A stretch of 64,000 nucleotides of DNA from Reyranella soli (GTDB lineage Bacteria > Pseudomonadota > Alphaproteobacteria > Reyranellales > Reyranellaceae), in the NCBI RefSeq assembly GCF_007992495.1, contig NZ_BKAJ01000003.1:35545-99544 (forward strand). Direction: 5' to 3'. The notes beneath the pieces were generated by a model. The model made no database searches and was not told the DNA's origin. It was given only the letters and a program-made list of their open reading frames with translations. Below are positions 1 to 8,748 of the stretch, piece after piece (within the stretch, counting starts at the first letter, position 1; the number at the start of each line of letters is the position of its first letter). A program made the translations under genes and the position numbers.

Positions 1-93
1 AACCCGACGATTCGAGCGTTGCGAGCCGTCTTCGTAGGTTACGTTGAAGAAAACGAATTCCGCCCGGGCGCGCGCGCCAGGTTTCTTGGCCAT
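1..93 (-). CDS. Small conserved protein, N-terminal fragment (runs off window)
   Basis: Only the first 31 codons are in the window. The ATG at 93 has a good Shine-Dalgarno (GGAGAG, seven bases upstream). The visible protein is basic and begins MAKKPGARARAEFVFF, then continues with a YEDGSQRSNRRV segment. I recognise the style of a short conserved alphaproteobacterial protein of unknown function, but this rests on memory. It is the last visible gene on the minus strand after the MFS permease, about 120 bases downstream of that stop. Confidence 0.6.
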   Translation of the reverse strand, partial: MAKKPGARARAEFVFFNVTYEDGSQRSNRRV

Positions 94-216
94 GAAGCTC
101 TCCAATTCTGTGTGATGACGATCTCCATAGCACGTCGAGGTGCCTTGGGTGAGAAAGTTCCGGGTGAAGGTCGTACGGTCTCGAGGCAACTCAAGACCGT
201 CTGCAACCATCTGTTT

Positions 217-1512
217 TCATTCGAGATCGGCGACGATCCTGGGGGTTCGCTCCGGCTCGATCTCGCGCCGCCGGTAATAGAAGTGACCAACCACGCCCAG
301 CCCCAGTAGCAGCAGGCCGAGATAGAACTCGGTGTGCGTCGGGCCGATCAGGTCGAAAAGCGGCGTGGCGCCGAGGTTAAAGACCAGCATCGAGCCCGCC
401 ATGATGGCGAGCCTGAGGCGAAACACGCGGGCGATCTCGGCGCCGCGGAAGGTCGTCTGCATGCGCGTGATCATGGGAATGAAGAAGAACGGCCCGCCAA
501 GGCCTGCGACCATGCCGGACAGCATCATGCCCGGCAGCTTGTAGGGGTTGGGCAGACCCCAGGCCGCGAGCGCCAGCAGGACGAAGCCCAAACCCATGGC
601 GACGTAGCCCAGGAACATGGTCGAGAGCGGCCGCGCAAAGCGCACGCTGCCTGCCACGAGGTTGCCTATGACGTCGCCGACACCGATGGTGCCGATGATC
701 AGGCCGAGCGCCGCCAGCCCATGGAAGCCGAACAGGTGCGGGTCGTGCTCGACCACCATCAGGGCGATAGCGAGCTGCAAGGCCACGCTCCACGGACCGT
801 TGGCGAAGGCGTTGACCAGGAGCAGCGCGCCGGTCGTGGGCTCGCTCAGCATCAATCGCGCGCCGTCGAGCAGGGCATCCCAGGCGCCGCGCCAGCCGCC
901 GCGGCCGACGCGCGGCTTGTTCGCCGGATCGACGACGCGATCGCGGACCATCCAGACCGCGACGGCCGACGCCACGAACCCCACCGCCGTCACCGACAGG
1001 AAGTGGATCACCGGCAAAAGCGCGTTCAACACGGCCGCCAGCACGGGCCCGATGAGCCGCGCCAGTCGAAAGGTCGCGTCGAACAGGCCGTTGATCGCCT
1101 GCAGGGCCTCGCGGTCCTTCACCAGCACGGGCACGGCCGACTGCAGCGCCGGATTGAAGACCATGCGCATGGCGGCGAGGCCCATCACCGACAGCACCAG
1201 CAGCGGGATCGAGATGCCCCAGATGTAGAAGCCCGCGACGGGCAGCAGCGCGAGCACGGCGCTGGCATACTTGGCGCCGATCATGGCGCGATCGGCGCGC
1301 CAGCGGTCGAACAGCGAGGCGCCGAGCAGGCCGACCGCCAGCATGGCGCCATACTGCGCGGCGTTGACGTAACCCGCGGCGTTGCCGATCTGCCCGGCGG
1401 CGATCCAGACGACGGCGACACGGAACAGGTCCTCGCCGATGGTCGAGGCGGCAAGCCCCGACCACACCGTGGCGACGGCGGGGTCTTTCAGGGGACGAAG
1501 GACGGGGATCAT
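217..1512 (-). CDS. MFS permease (EntS/MFS_3-like)
   Basis: A 431-residue integral membrane protein with about 12 hydrophobic segments from residue 20 to 415 and a basic cytoplasmic C-terminus (RRREIEPERTPR). Size and layout fit the major facilitator superfamily, most like the EntS/MFS_3 exporters; the substrate cannot be read from sequence. It starts 18 bases after the beta-lactamase-fold gene stop on the same strand and is probably co-transcribed with it. That context might suggest export or uptake of a compound handled by the upstream hydrolases, which is inference only. Confidence 0.85.
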   Translation of the reverse strand: MIPVLRPLKDPAVATVWSGLAASTIGEDLFRVAVVWIAAGQIGNAAGYVNAAQYGAMLAVGLLGASLFDRWRADRAMIGAKYASAVLALLPVAGFYIWGISIPLLVLSVMGLAAMRMVFNPALQSAVPVLVKDREALQAINGLFDATFRLARLIGPVLAAVLNALLPVIHFLSVTAVGFVASAVAVWMVRDRVVDPANKPRVGRGGWRGAWDALLDGARLMLSEPTTGALLLVNAFANGPWSVALQLAIALMVVEHDPHLFGFHGLAALGLIIGTIGVGDVIGNLVAGSVRFARPLSTMFLGYVAMGLGFVLLALAAWGLPNPYKLPGMMLSGMVAGLGGPFFFIPMITRMQTTFRGAEIARVFRLRLAIMAGSMLVFNLGATPLFDLIGPTHTEFYLGLLLLGLGVVGHFYYRRREIEPERTPRIVADLE

Positions 1513-1530
1513 CGACGGATCGTCAGCGGG

Positions 1531-2751
1531 TCACTTCACCCACACCCCGCCATCCTTGTTGGTGTAGCCGAGCGAAAGATAGGCCGCGTCGACCAGCGCC
1601 TGGCCGCGTTCGTTCATCAGCAGGCCGGGGCCCATGCGGTTCATCGTGTAGCCGAAGGAGAGACCGGCGACGGGATCGGCAAAGCCCAGCGAGCCGCCGG
1701 CGCCGACATGGCCGAAGGCGGCGCTGCCCATGATCACGCTGTCGACGTCAGGACCGAACAGTTTCGCGCCGACGCTGCGCTTGCGATTGTCCATCGATTT
1801 CATGAAGCCCAGCGCGAAGCGCGTCGGGATGCGCAAGGTGGCGTCGTCGTGCGTCGCCATCGAGACCTCGCCCATGCGGGCCAGGGTCGTGCCATCGACC
1901 AGCCTGCCGCCGCCGTTTGCCAGCGGGGCATACATGCCGGCGAGCCCACGCGCATTGGTGATGCCGTTGGCCGCGCCGATCTCGGCTGCATGGCCGGCGC
2001 GCGAGTTGGCGCCGCTGGCCCGCCAGGCGCCGACGTTGAAGAAGAACAACGCCGCCGGCGAGTCCCGCTTGAGCGCAAGATCGATCATGAACGGCGTCTT
2101 GGCCTGCTCCGGCTTGTAGACGAACGGGGTGATCGGCGCGACGCGCGGCTCGATCTCCTCGGGCAGGCCGATCCAGAAATCGAGTCCCAGCGGCCTGGCG
2201 ATCTCGTTCTGGAAGAAGGTGCCGAGCGACATGCCGGCGGCCCGGCGCACCATCTCGCCCACCGTCCAGCCGAAGACGAAGCCCTGATAACCGTTGCGCG
2301 TACCGGGCTCCCAGAACGGCGCCTCCTCAGCCAGCAAGCCGGTCATATAATCCCATTCGTAGGGACCGCTGTCCTTCACCTTGGTGCGCAGGGCCGGCAC
2401 GCCCACCGAATGGTCGAGCATCATGCGCGTGGTCGCGCGCTCCTTGCCGTTCTTCGCGAATTCGGGCCACAGCTCGGCGACTGGCGCATCGAGATCGAGC
2501 TTGCCGCGGCTCGCCAGCATGTGGGCGCAGAGCGCCGTCGCGCCCTTGGTGCAGGAGAAAACGATGCTGACCGTATCCTTGGTCCACGGCGTACCGGTCT
2601 TCTGGTCGGCAATGCCGCCCCACAGGTCGACCACCGTCTCGCCACCGACGGTCAGGCACACCGAGGCGCCGACTTCGCCGTTGGCATCGAAATTCTTGCG
2701 GAAGGCCTCGGCGACGCGCTCGAAGCCCGGCTTGCAGAGGCCGTCGGTCAT
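1531..2751 (-). CDS. Serine hydrolase, beta-lactamase class C/esterase family
   Basis: About 406 residues. The SxxK nucleophile motif is S66-C-T-K69 (VFSCTKG), the position expected for the class C beta-lactamase/penicillin-binding-protein/EstB fold, with the family's GHVGAGGSLGF segment near the C-terminus. No signal peptide is visible, which favours a cytoplasmic esterase (EstB or LACTB type) over a true periplasmic beta-lactamase. The ATG at 2751 overlaps the esterase stop as ATGA, which fixes this start; a longer open frame extends upstream but would overrun the preceding gene. Confidence 0.88.
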   Translation of the reverse strand: MTDGLCKPGFERVAEAFRKNFDANGEVGASVCLTVGGETVVDLWGGIADQKTGTPWTKDTVSIVFSCTKGATALCAHMLASRGKLDLDAPVAELWPEFAKNGKERATTRMMLDHSVGVPALRTKVKDSGPYEWDYMTGLLAEEAPFWEPGTRNGYQGFVFGWTVGEMVRRAAGMSLGTFFQNEIARPLGLDFWIGLPEEIEPRVAPITPFVYKPEQAKTPFMIDLALKRDSPAALFFFNVGAWRASGANSRAGHAAEIGAANGITNARGLAGMYAPLANGGGRLVDGTTLARMGEVSMATHDDATLRIPTRFALGFMKSMDNRKRSVGAKLFGPDVDSVIMGSAAFGHVGAGGSLGFADPVAGLSFGYTMNRMGPGLLMNERGQALVDAAYLSLGYTNKDGGVWVK

Positions 2752-3413
2752 TTCGGCACCGGGAGCTTGAACGCTTCCAACAGGAAGCGCGCAGCGGCGG
2801 ACAGCCCGGTGTCGTTGATGCCGTGGCCGACGCCTTCGGCGATGTGCAAGCCGACCTTCACGTCGTTCTGCTCCAGCACCTGGGCGGCGCGCTGGCTGAG
2901 GATATGCGGCAGCATCTGGTCCTGGTCGCCGTGGGTCAGCAGCACCGGCGGGCGCGACTTGATCTCGTCCTTCAGGACCTCCGGTCCTGCCAGCATGCCC
3001 GAGAAGCCGATGATGCCGGCGAGCGGCTTGGTGCGGCGCAGGCCGATATGCAAGGCCATCATCGTGCCCTGCGAGAAGCCGACCAGCGCCGTCCTGCTCT
3101 CGTCCAGCCCGTGCTCGGCCATCTTCTCGTCGAGGAAGGCATCGACATCGGCCGCCGCGCCGCGCACGCCGGCTAGCGCCAGCTGCGGGTCGAGGCGCGA
3201 GACGGGAAACCACTGGTAGCCGAAAGGATTGCCCTCGCATGGTTGCGGCGCATTGGGAGCGTAGAAGATCACGTCGGGCATCAACGGCCCAAGCACCGGC
3301 GCGAGACCGATCAAATCGTTGCCGTCGGCGCCATAGCCGTGCAGCAGGATCACCATGTGTCCGGCCTTGCCCTCGTTGTGCGGGCCGTAGCTGGCGCCTT
3401 CGAGCTTGGTCAT
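2748..3413 (-). CDS. Phospholipase/carboxylesterase family alpha/beta hydrolase
   Basis: About 221 residues, the usual length for the YpfH/carboxylesterase-2 family. The oxyanion-hole segment LLHGYGADGND is at residues 23-33, the nucleophile elbow GFSQG centres on S114, the acid is D165 in HGDQDQMLP, and the histidine is H197 in GVGHGI. It probably hydrolyses short-chain acyl esters in the cytoplasm. It overlaps its neighbours by ATGA on both sides (alkA-type gene before, beta-lactamase-fold gene after), so the three are almost certainly translated from one mRNA. Confidence 0.9.
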   Translation of the reverse strand: MTKLEGASYGPHNEGKAGHMVILLHGYGADGNDLIGLAPVLGPLMPDVIFYAPNAPQPCEGNPFGYQWFPVSRLDPQLALAGVRGAAADVDAFLDEKMAEHGLDESRTALVGFSQGTMMALHIGLRRTKPLAGIIGFSGMLAGPEVLKDEIKSRPPVLLTHGDQDQMLPHILSQRAAQVLEQNDVKVGLHIAEGVGHGINDTGLSAAARFLLEAFKLPVPK

Positions 3414-4075
3414 TTCGTTTTTGTCTCCACCTTGGGCGCCTTCGCACTCCAATCCGGCATGTTGCGGCGATAGTGCCAGAGCAGCAGTGCCGCTGCACTG
3501 CGCCAGGGCCGCCACTGCTCTGCGATTTTGACCAGCCGTTTCGCATCGGGACGCTTGCGCAGTTTCTTGAGATGCTGGGCCGCGATCACCAGGCCGAGAT
3601 CGAGGCCCGGCATGATGTCGGGCCGGCCATGGGCGAACATCAGGTAGATCTCGGCCGTCCAGCGGCCGATGCCCTTGGCCTGGCACAGCATGGCGATGGC
3701 CGCTTCGTCGTCGAGCGCATCGAGCGTCGCGAAGTCGATGCGGCCCTCGACGATGTCGGTGGCGAGGCTGCGGCCGTAGCGCATCTTGGCGCCCGACAGG
3801 CCGACGGCGCGCAGGTCTTCGTCGCTCAGCGCCAGGAAATCCGCCGGCTCCATGCTGGGAGCCGCGGCTTCTAGCCTGAGCCAGATGCTGCGCGCGGCAT
3901 GAACCGAGACCTGCTGGCCCACGATCGAGCGCATCAGGCCGCCGAAGCCCGTCGGCACCTCGCGCAACTCGGGATGCCCGACCTCCTTGATCGCGCGCGC
4001 GAAATCCGGATCGACCTTCGCCAGATGCCGCATCGCCTTCTTGAGATTGGCGGCATCGAGAACCACTTGAGCCAT
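3410..4075 (-). CDS. alkA: DNA-3-methyladenine glycosylase, HhH-GPD family
   Basis: About 221 residues. The helix-hairpin-helix is at about residues 131-141 (CQAKGIGRWTA) and the catalytic aspartate is D159 in the PGLDLGL motif, as in AlkA/MAG-type base-excision glycosylases that remove alkylated purines. It lacks AlkA's N-terminal domain and so matches the short bacterial form. The ATG at 4075 (MAQVVLDAANL) gives the family length; a longer frame to 4180 adds an unlikely Cys-rich leader. First gene of the minus-strand run, divergent from the nucleotidyltransferase gene with a 46-base gap. The symbol is by family, not proven orthology. Confidence 0.85.
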   Translation of the reverse strand: MAQVVLDAANLKKAMRHLAKVDPDFARAIKEVGHPELREVPTGFGGLMRSIVGQQVSVHAARSIWLRLEAAAPSMEPADFLALSDEDLRAVGLSGAKMRYGRSLATDIVEGRIDFATLDALDDEAAIAMLCQAKGIGRWTAEIYLMFAHGRPDIMPGLDLGLVIAAQHLKKLRKRPDAKRLVKIAEQWRPWRSAAALLLWHYRRNMPDWSAKAPKVETKTK

Positions 4076-4121
4076 GCGGCCGGCATAGCACGCCGCGAGG
4101 CAGAACTGTAAGTTCCACGCC

Positions 4122-4925
4122 ATGGGCCTGGCGAAACTCGACCTTCCCGACCTGCACGCACACATGCTGGAACGCGTCATCGCGGCTGCGCGCGCGGACG
4201 GGCACTTCGAGGCGCTGCTGGGAACCGGGTCGTTGGCCTACGGCGGCTTCGACGAGCATTCCGACCTCGACTTCGTGATCGTCGTGCGCGCCGACGATCA
4301 TGCTGCGGCGATGGCCGAGCGCCAGGCGTTCGCCGCCCGGCTCGGACCTTTGCTGGCGGCGTTCGGCGGCGAGCATGTCGGCGAGCCGCGCCTGCTGATC
4401 TGCCTGTTCGGCCCGCCCTTGCTACATGTCGATCTCAAGTTCATCACGCCGGGCGATCTTTCCGCGCTGTCGGAGCACCCCGTGGTGCTGTGGGCGCGTG
4501 ACACCGGTGATCTCGAACGGCGCCTGGCCGGCATGACGGTCTCGGGCCGCGGCCGCGATGCCCAATGGTACGAGGACCGCGCCTGGGTGTGGCTGCACTA
4601 CGTTGCGACCAAGCTCTTGCGCGGCGAACACTTCGAAGCCATCGGCGGGCTCGACTTCTTCCGCGACCAGGTGCTGGGTGCAATGCTCCAGCGCAATGCC
4701 GGCCGCAAACCGCGCGGCGTGCGGCGAGTCGAGGACGTCGAGGGCGCCAAGGCGCTGCTGGCGCCGACGCTGCCCAGCACCGGCCATCGCTCCATCGCCG
4801 AGGCCCTGAAGCGATCGGCGGCGCTCTACGTCGAGCTGCGCACGGCCGAGCCGCCGGCGTCGCCGGTCAAGGGCATGCCCGGCCTGCTCCTGGACTTCGT
4901 CGACGGCAAACAGTCGCGCGCATGA
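4122..4925 (+). CDS. Nucleotidyltransferase-fold protein
   Basis: 267 residues. A GTGS motif at 34-37 and the acidic pair D48-L-D50 mark the polymerase-beta-type nucleotidyltransferase core; a third acidic residue, D104 in HVDLKF, completes the metal site. This resembles stand-alone transferases related to aminoglycoside adenylyltransferases, but the acceptor is unknown. The C-terminal half is helical and has no motif I recognise. Its TGA overlaps the gluQRS ATG (ATGA), so the two are translationally linked, though GluQRS does not need such a partner. Confidence 0.75.
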   Translation: MGLAKLDLPDLHAHMLERVIAAARADGHFEALLGTGSLAYGGFDEHSDLDFVIVVRADDHAAAMAERQAFAARLGPLLAAFGGEHVGEPRLLICLFGPPLLHVDLKFITPGDLSALSEHPVVLWARDTGDLERRLAGMTVSGRGRDAQWYEDRAWVWLHYVATKLLRGEHFEAIGGLDFFRDQVLGAMLQRNAGRKPRGVRRVEDVEGAKALLAPTLPSTGHRSIAEALKRSAALYVELRTAEPPASPVKGMPGLLLDFVDGKQSRA

Positions 4926-5776
4926 CGGTCGTCACGCGGTTTGCGCCCAGTCCGACGGGCGAGCTGCATCTCGGCTCGGCCTACTCGGCCTGGACCGGAT
5001 GGCATCGCGCGCGCGAGGCCCATGGCCGCTTCCTGGTGCGTTTCGAGGACATCGACATCCGTCGCTGCAAGCGGGAGTTCGAGATGGCGATCCTCGACGA
5101 TCTCAGGTGGCTCGGCTTCGATTGGGACGGTGAAGTGCGCCGCCAGTCCGAGCACTTCGCGACCTACGGCAAGGCGCTCGACCAGCTCGGCGCGCGCGGC
5201 CTGATCTATCCTTGCTTCTGCAGCCGCGCCGCGATCGAGCGCGAGCTCGCGGCCTCGGCCAACGCGCCGCATGGACCCGATGGCCCGCTTTATCCCGGAA
5301 CCTGCCGCCGTCTGTCGGTGCAGGAGCGACGCGACAGGATCGCCGCCGGGCAGGAGCACTGCCTTCGCCTCGACGCCGAACGCGCAGCGCGGGAAGCCGG
5401 CCCCTATCACTTCTTCGACGAGACGCTGGGCCGCGTCGAGGGCGAGCCATTGCTGATGGGCGACTTCGTGATCGCGCGTAAGGACACGCCGACCAGTTAC
5501 CATCTGGCGGTCACGGTCGACGATCATCTGCAGGGCATCACCCTGGTGACACGCGGCGTCGATGTCCTGCCCTCGACCCACGTGCACGGCCTGCTGCAGA
5601 AGCTTTTGGGCTACGAGACGCCGCGCTACGCCCACCACAAGCTCTTGACCGACGCCTCGGGCCGCCGCTTCGCCAAGCGCGACCGCGACATGACCATCCG
5701 CGCCATGCGTGAAGCGGGTCTCGAGCCCCGGGAGATCATCGTCCGCGCACTGGCGGCGGCCGCGGCCGCGTCCTAA
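4922..5776 (+). CDS. gluQ: Glutamyl-Q tRNA(Asp) synthetase
   Basis: 284 residues, a truncated glutamyl-tRNA synthetase without the anticodon-binding domain. It shows FAPSPTG (7-13), the HIGH-like HLGS (16-19), zinc-site residues C98, C100, Y124 and C128, and a KMSKS-like KRD at 252-254. In this family the enzyme charges glutamate onto queuosine-34 of tRNA-Asp rather than onto tRNA-Glu. The start overlaps the upstream stop as ATGA. A longer frame from 4565 runs out of phase with the upstream gene and is not used. Confidence 0.95.
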   Translation: MTVVTRFAPSPTGELHLGSAYSAWTGWHRAREAHGRFLVRFEDIDIRRCKREFEMAILDDLRWLGFDWDGEVRRQSEHFATYGKALDQLGARGLIYPCFCSRAAIERELAASANAPHGPDGPLYPGTCRRLSVQERRDRIAAGQEHCLRLDAERAAREAGPYHFFDETLGRVEGEPLLMGDFVIARKDTPTSYHLAVTVDDHLQGITLVTRGVDVLPSTHVHGLLQKLLGYETPRYAHHKLLTDASGRRFAKRDRDMTIRAMREAGLEPREIIVRALAAAAAAS

Positions 5777-5786
5777 GATTCGAGCC

Positions 5787-6944
5787 ATGAACAGACAAGA
5801 AGAACTGGCCGTCGGGAGGCGGCTGCTCGGCCACATCGACGGCCGCACCACCGACCTTGCCGAGGCGATGTTCCGCAATCGCGTCTCGGCCTATTCTTGC
5901 CGCGAGCGTGCCGCGCTGGAGCGTGACCGGCTGTTCCGCGAACGGCCGGTCTTCATGGGCCTGTCGACGCGCCTGCCCAGGTCTGGTGACTATCTCACCG
6001 AGGATGTCGCCGGCATGCCGGTGCTGATGACCCGCGGCGCCGACGGCGAGGTCCGCGCCTTCGCCAACATCTGCCGCCATCGCGGCGCGCCGGTCGCGCA
6101 CGGGTGCGGCAACGCCCGCGCCTTCGTCTGTCCCTATCACGGCTGGACCTACGATGGCGCCGGCAAGCTTCTGGGCACCACCGACAAGGTGGGCTTCGCC
6201 GGCATCGATCTTTCAAGCCACGGCCTGGTGCGCCTGCCGGTGGCCGAGCGCCATGGCCTCATGTTCGTGCGGCCCAAGCCGATCGGCGCGGGCGAGAGCG
6301 GAGCGATCGACATCGATGCCGATCTCGGTGCGCTGGTGCCCGATCTCGCGGCGCTGAAGCTCGACACCTATCCGATCTTCTCGGCCGACCGAGTCGCCCC
6401 TCGCATCAACTGGAAGTTCGCCATCGACACCTTCCTCGAGGGCTATCACATCCCGCATCTGCATCGGAAGACGATCGCGCCGTACTTCATCGGCAATGTC
6501 GGCACCTTCGACGGCGCCGGGCTGCACGGCCGCATGTGCGTGGCGCGCACCTCGATCGACACGGTGCGCCCGGTGGCCGAGGGCGAGCGCAACTACCGCC
6601 CGCACGTCATCTCGATCTACCAGCTCTTCCCCAACACCATCCTGATCTGGCAGGTCGACCATATCGAGATCTGGCGCGCCTTCCCCGACCGTGACGATGC
6701 GAGCCGCTGCGATGTCGAGATGACGATCTACAAGCCCCAGGACAGCGACAGGCCCGACGCCTACTGGGAGAAGAACCGCGACATCGCCATCCGCACGGTG
6801 ATGGAGGAGGACTTCCCGCTGGGCGAGCGCATGCAGATCGGCTTCGAATCCGGCGCCACAGAAGAGGTGATCTACGGCCGCAACGAGCCGTCGCTGGTCC
6901 ATTTCCACACGTCCATTCGCAACGCCCTCGGCGTGGCGGCTTAG
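5787..6944 (+). CDS. Rieske non-heme iron oxygenase, large subunit
   Basis: 385 residues. The N-terminal Rieske [2Fe-2S] domain has CRH (C96, H98) and CPYH (C115, H118); the C-terminal catalytic domain has the DTFLEGYHIPHLH segment that supplies the mononuclear iron ligands. This is the standard layout of ring-hydroxylating dioxygenase alpha subunits and of demethylating relatives. No small subunit, ferredoxin or reductase lies nearby, so electrons must come from elsewhere and the substrate is open. Starts 10 bases after gluQ. A long perfect palindrome follows its stop. Confidence 0.9.
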   Translation: MNRQEELAVGRRLLGHIDGRTTDLAEAMFRNRVSAYSCRERAALERDRLFRERPVFMGLSTRLPRSGDYLTEDVAGMPVLMTRGADGEVRAFANICRHRGAPVAHGCGNARAFVCPYHGWTYDGAGKLLGTTDKVGFAGIDLSSHGLVRLPVAERHGLMFVRPKPIGAGESGAIDIDADLGALVPDLAALKLDTYPIFSADRVAPRINWKFAIDTFLEGYHIPHLHRKTIAPYFIGNVGTFDGAGLHGRMCVARTSIDTVRPVAEGERNYRPHVISIYQLFPNTILIWQVDHIEIWRAFPDRDDASRCDVEMTIYKPQDSDRPDAYWEKNRDIAIRTVMEEDFPLGERMQIGFESGATEEVIYGRNEPSLVHFHTSIRNALGVAA

Positions 6945-6950
6945 CTCATT

Positions 6951-7009
6951 GGACCGCGGGCCTCCAGGCCCGCTCATGAATCATGAGCGGGCCTGGAGGC
7001 CCGCGGTCC
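6951..7009. repeat. Perfect 29-bp palindrome (family A intergenic repeat, simple form)
   Basis: Two perfectly complementary 29-base arms (6951-6979 and 6981-7009) around one base. Each arm is also a small hairpin by itself (GCGGGCCT-cc-AGGCCCGC), so the RNA can fold as one long stem or as two hairpins. It lies between the Rieske gene and the MetE-like gene. The same core recurs at 17424, 19902, 61531 and 63972. Confidence 0.95.
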
Positions 7010-7027
7010 GGCAAGAAGGAGAAGACA

Positions 7028-8131
7028 ATGCAACGTACCACGCCGCCCTTCCGTGCCGACCAGGTCGGCAGTCTCTTGCGCAGCGCACCCGTGAAGGACG
7101 CGCGCACCAAGCGGCTGGCCGGCGAGATCACGCCTGCCGAGCTGAAGGCGGTCGAGGATGCCGAGATCAAGAAGCTGGTGGCCAGGCAGGAATCGATCGG
7201 CCTGCAGGCGGTGACCGACGGCGAGTTCCGCCGCTCGTGGTGGCATTACGACTTCCTGGCCAAGCTCGACGGCGTCGAGCTGGTGAGCGTCACCCAGGGC
7301 CTGCAGTTCAAGGGCACGCAGACCAAGGCCGAGGGCCTGCATGTGCACGGCAAGATCGACTTCTCGGCGTCACATCCCATGATCGACCACTTCAAGTACC
7401 TGAAGTCGGTCGCCAAGTCTGTGCCCAAGATGACCATCCCGTCGCCGACGGCGCTGCACTATCGCGGCGGCCGTCAGGCGATCGAGAAGTCGGTCTATCC
7501 CGAGATGGATCCGTTCTTCGCCGATCTCGGCCGCGCCTACGGCAAGGCGGTGCGCGCTTTCGGCGAGGCGGGCTGCACCTACCTGCAGCTCGACGAAGTG
7601 TTCGTGGCGTACCTCTGCGACGAGGCGCAGCGCGGGTACCTGCGCGGTCGCGGCGACGATCCCGACCGGCTGCTGCATGTCTATGCCGACCTGGTGAACG
7701 CCGCCTGCGCCGGCCGCACGCCCGGCATGATCATCTCCATGCATCTCTGCCGCGGCAACTTCCGCTCGACCTGGATGGCGCAGGGCGGTTACGAGCGTGT
7801 CGCCGACATCCTGTTCAACCAGATGGGCGTCGACGCCTATTTCATGGAATACGACACCGAGCGCGCTGGCGGCTTCGAGCCGCTGCGCTTCCTGCCGAAG
7901 GGCAAGCAGGTCGTGCTGGGCGTCATGACCTCCAAGACCGGCGAGCTGGAGAGCAAGGACCAGCTCAAGCGCCGCATCGACGAGGCGGCCAAGTTCGCAC
8001 CGATCGATCAGCTCTGCCTCTCGCCGCAATGCGGTTTCGCCAGCACCGAGGAGGGCAACCTGCTCGCCGAGGATGAACAGTGGGCGAAGCTCGGCCGCTG
8101 CGTGGAGGTCGCGAGAGAAGTCTGGGGTTAG
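7028..8131 (+). CDS. MetE C-terminal-like cobalamin-independent methyltransferase
   Basis: 367 residues, matching the C-terminal catalytic half of MetE as in YxjG/YxjH-type proteins. The zinc site is visible as H239-x-C241 (MHLCRGN) and C335 in LSPQCGF. Such short proteins transfer methyl groups to thiols; some make methionine and others act on xenobiotic or CoM-type thiols, so I do not call metE. The ATG at 7028 follows a GAAGGAGAAG ribosome site directly after the palindrome, which could therefore influence access to it. Confidence 0.85.
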   Translation: MQRTTPPFRADQVGSLLRSAPVKDARTKRLAGEITPAELKAVEDAEIKKLVARQESIGLQAVTDGEFRRSWWHYDFLAKLDGVELVSVTQGLQFKGTQTKAEGLHVHGKIDFSASHPMIDHFKYLKSVAKSVPKMTIPSPTALHYRGGRQAIEKSVYPEMDPFFADLGRAYGKAVRAFGEAGCTYLQLDEVFVAYLCDEAQRGYLRGRGDDPDRLLHVYADLVNAACAGRTPGMIISMHLCRGNFRSTWMAQGGYERVADILFNQMGVDAYFMEYDTERAGGFEPLRFLPKGKQVVLGVMTSKTGELESKDQLKRRIDEAAKFAPIDQLCLSPQCGFASTEEGNLLAEDEQWAKLGRCVEVAREVWG

Positions 8132-8349
8132 GGTAGCGATGCTCATCGCGTTTGGCGGAAGACGACCGTTGCCCGCGCACTGGCGCGACGAAGTCCCGGC
8201 CGACCTGACACCTCCAGGTTGCTGCGGCGGGGCGAAGCGGGGCACCTATTGTTCGCCGGCGTCGACAACGCCCATTGCGCATGGCAGGCCGCGTAGCCAC
8301 CTCAGTCACCAGCCCTATAAAGCAGATTTTTTTAGATTGGGACCAAATC

Positions 8350-8658
8350 ATGTTTCGGTTGATTGCAGGCGCGTCGCTTGGACTAGCGTTGGTTGCGTCT
8401 TCGGCGGAAGCCAGAGTTTACTGTAATGCAGATGGCACGCCGCAGGGTTGTGTTTGGGAGCCGACTCAGGGCTGGGGCGCGCGTGGTGTTGGCGTCGCTC
8501 CGGGCGTTGGTGCCGGCGCAGCCGGTGTCGGTGTCGCTCCCGGTGTTGGCGTGGGCGCGCGGGGCGTCGGCGTTGAGCCCGGCGTTGGCGTCGGAAGAGA
8601 CGGCGCCGAGGGCGAGATGAATCGTGGCGGCCCGGTCAATCGCGCCGGTCGTCGCTAA
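8350..8658 (+). CDS. Exported Gly-Val repeat protein
   Basis: 102 residues. A signal peptide (MFRLIAGASLGLALVASSAEA) is followed by a short Cys-containing segment (VYCNADGTPQGCVW), then about 45 residues of near-perfect GVGV(A/G)PG/ARG repeats, then a charged tail. Low-complexity glycine/valine repeats recall elastin-like or glycine-rich surface proteins. I know no function. A strong hairpin follows the stop. The 218 bases in front of it (8132-8349) hold no convincing gene. Confidence 0.7.
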   Translation: MFRLIAGASLGLALVASSAEARVYCNADGTPQGCVWEPTQGWGARGVGVAPGVGAGAAGVGVAPGVGVGARGVGVEPGVGVGRDGAEGEMNRGGPVNRAGRR

Positions 8659-8660
8659 AG

Positions 8661-8698
8661 CACGATCTGCTCGGCTGGAAGCGGCCGAGCAGATCGTG
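8661..8698. terminator. Strong hairpin after the Gly-Val repeat gene
   Basis: A perfect 15-bp stem (CACGATCTGCTCGGC paired with its complement) with an 8-base loop starts two bases after the stop codon. There is no T-run after it, so it may be a transcript-stabilising hairpin rather than a classical intrinsic terminator. Confidence 0.6.
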
Positions 8699-8748
8699 TC
8701 CGCTGAACAACGAACATCCGTGCGCTCCACTCGCCGACAGGAAATCAG

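Noticed and set aside
1531..2751. Beta-lactamase-fold gene as an antibiotic resistance gene
   Set aside because: No signal peptide and an EstB/LACTB-like layout in an operon with another esterase; SxxK alone does not show drug hydrolysis.
334..3219. 961-codon open frame on the plus strand opposite the MFS and hydrolase genes
   Set aside because: Arg/His/Asp-rich translation without any domain, lying antisense to well-supported genes; a typical high-GC shadow frame.
8073..8426. 117-codon frame across the gap before the Gly-Val repeat gene
   Set aside because: Begins inside the MetE-like gene and runs into the next gene in another frame; an ATG at 8140 gives Cys/Pro-rich sequence without recognisable features or ribosome site.
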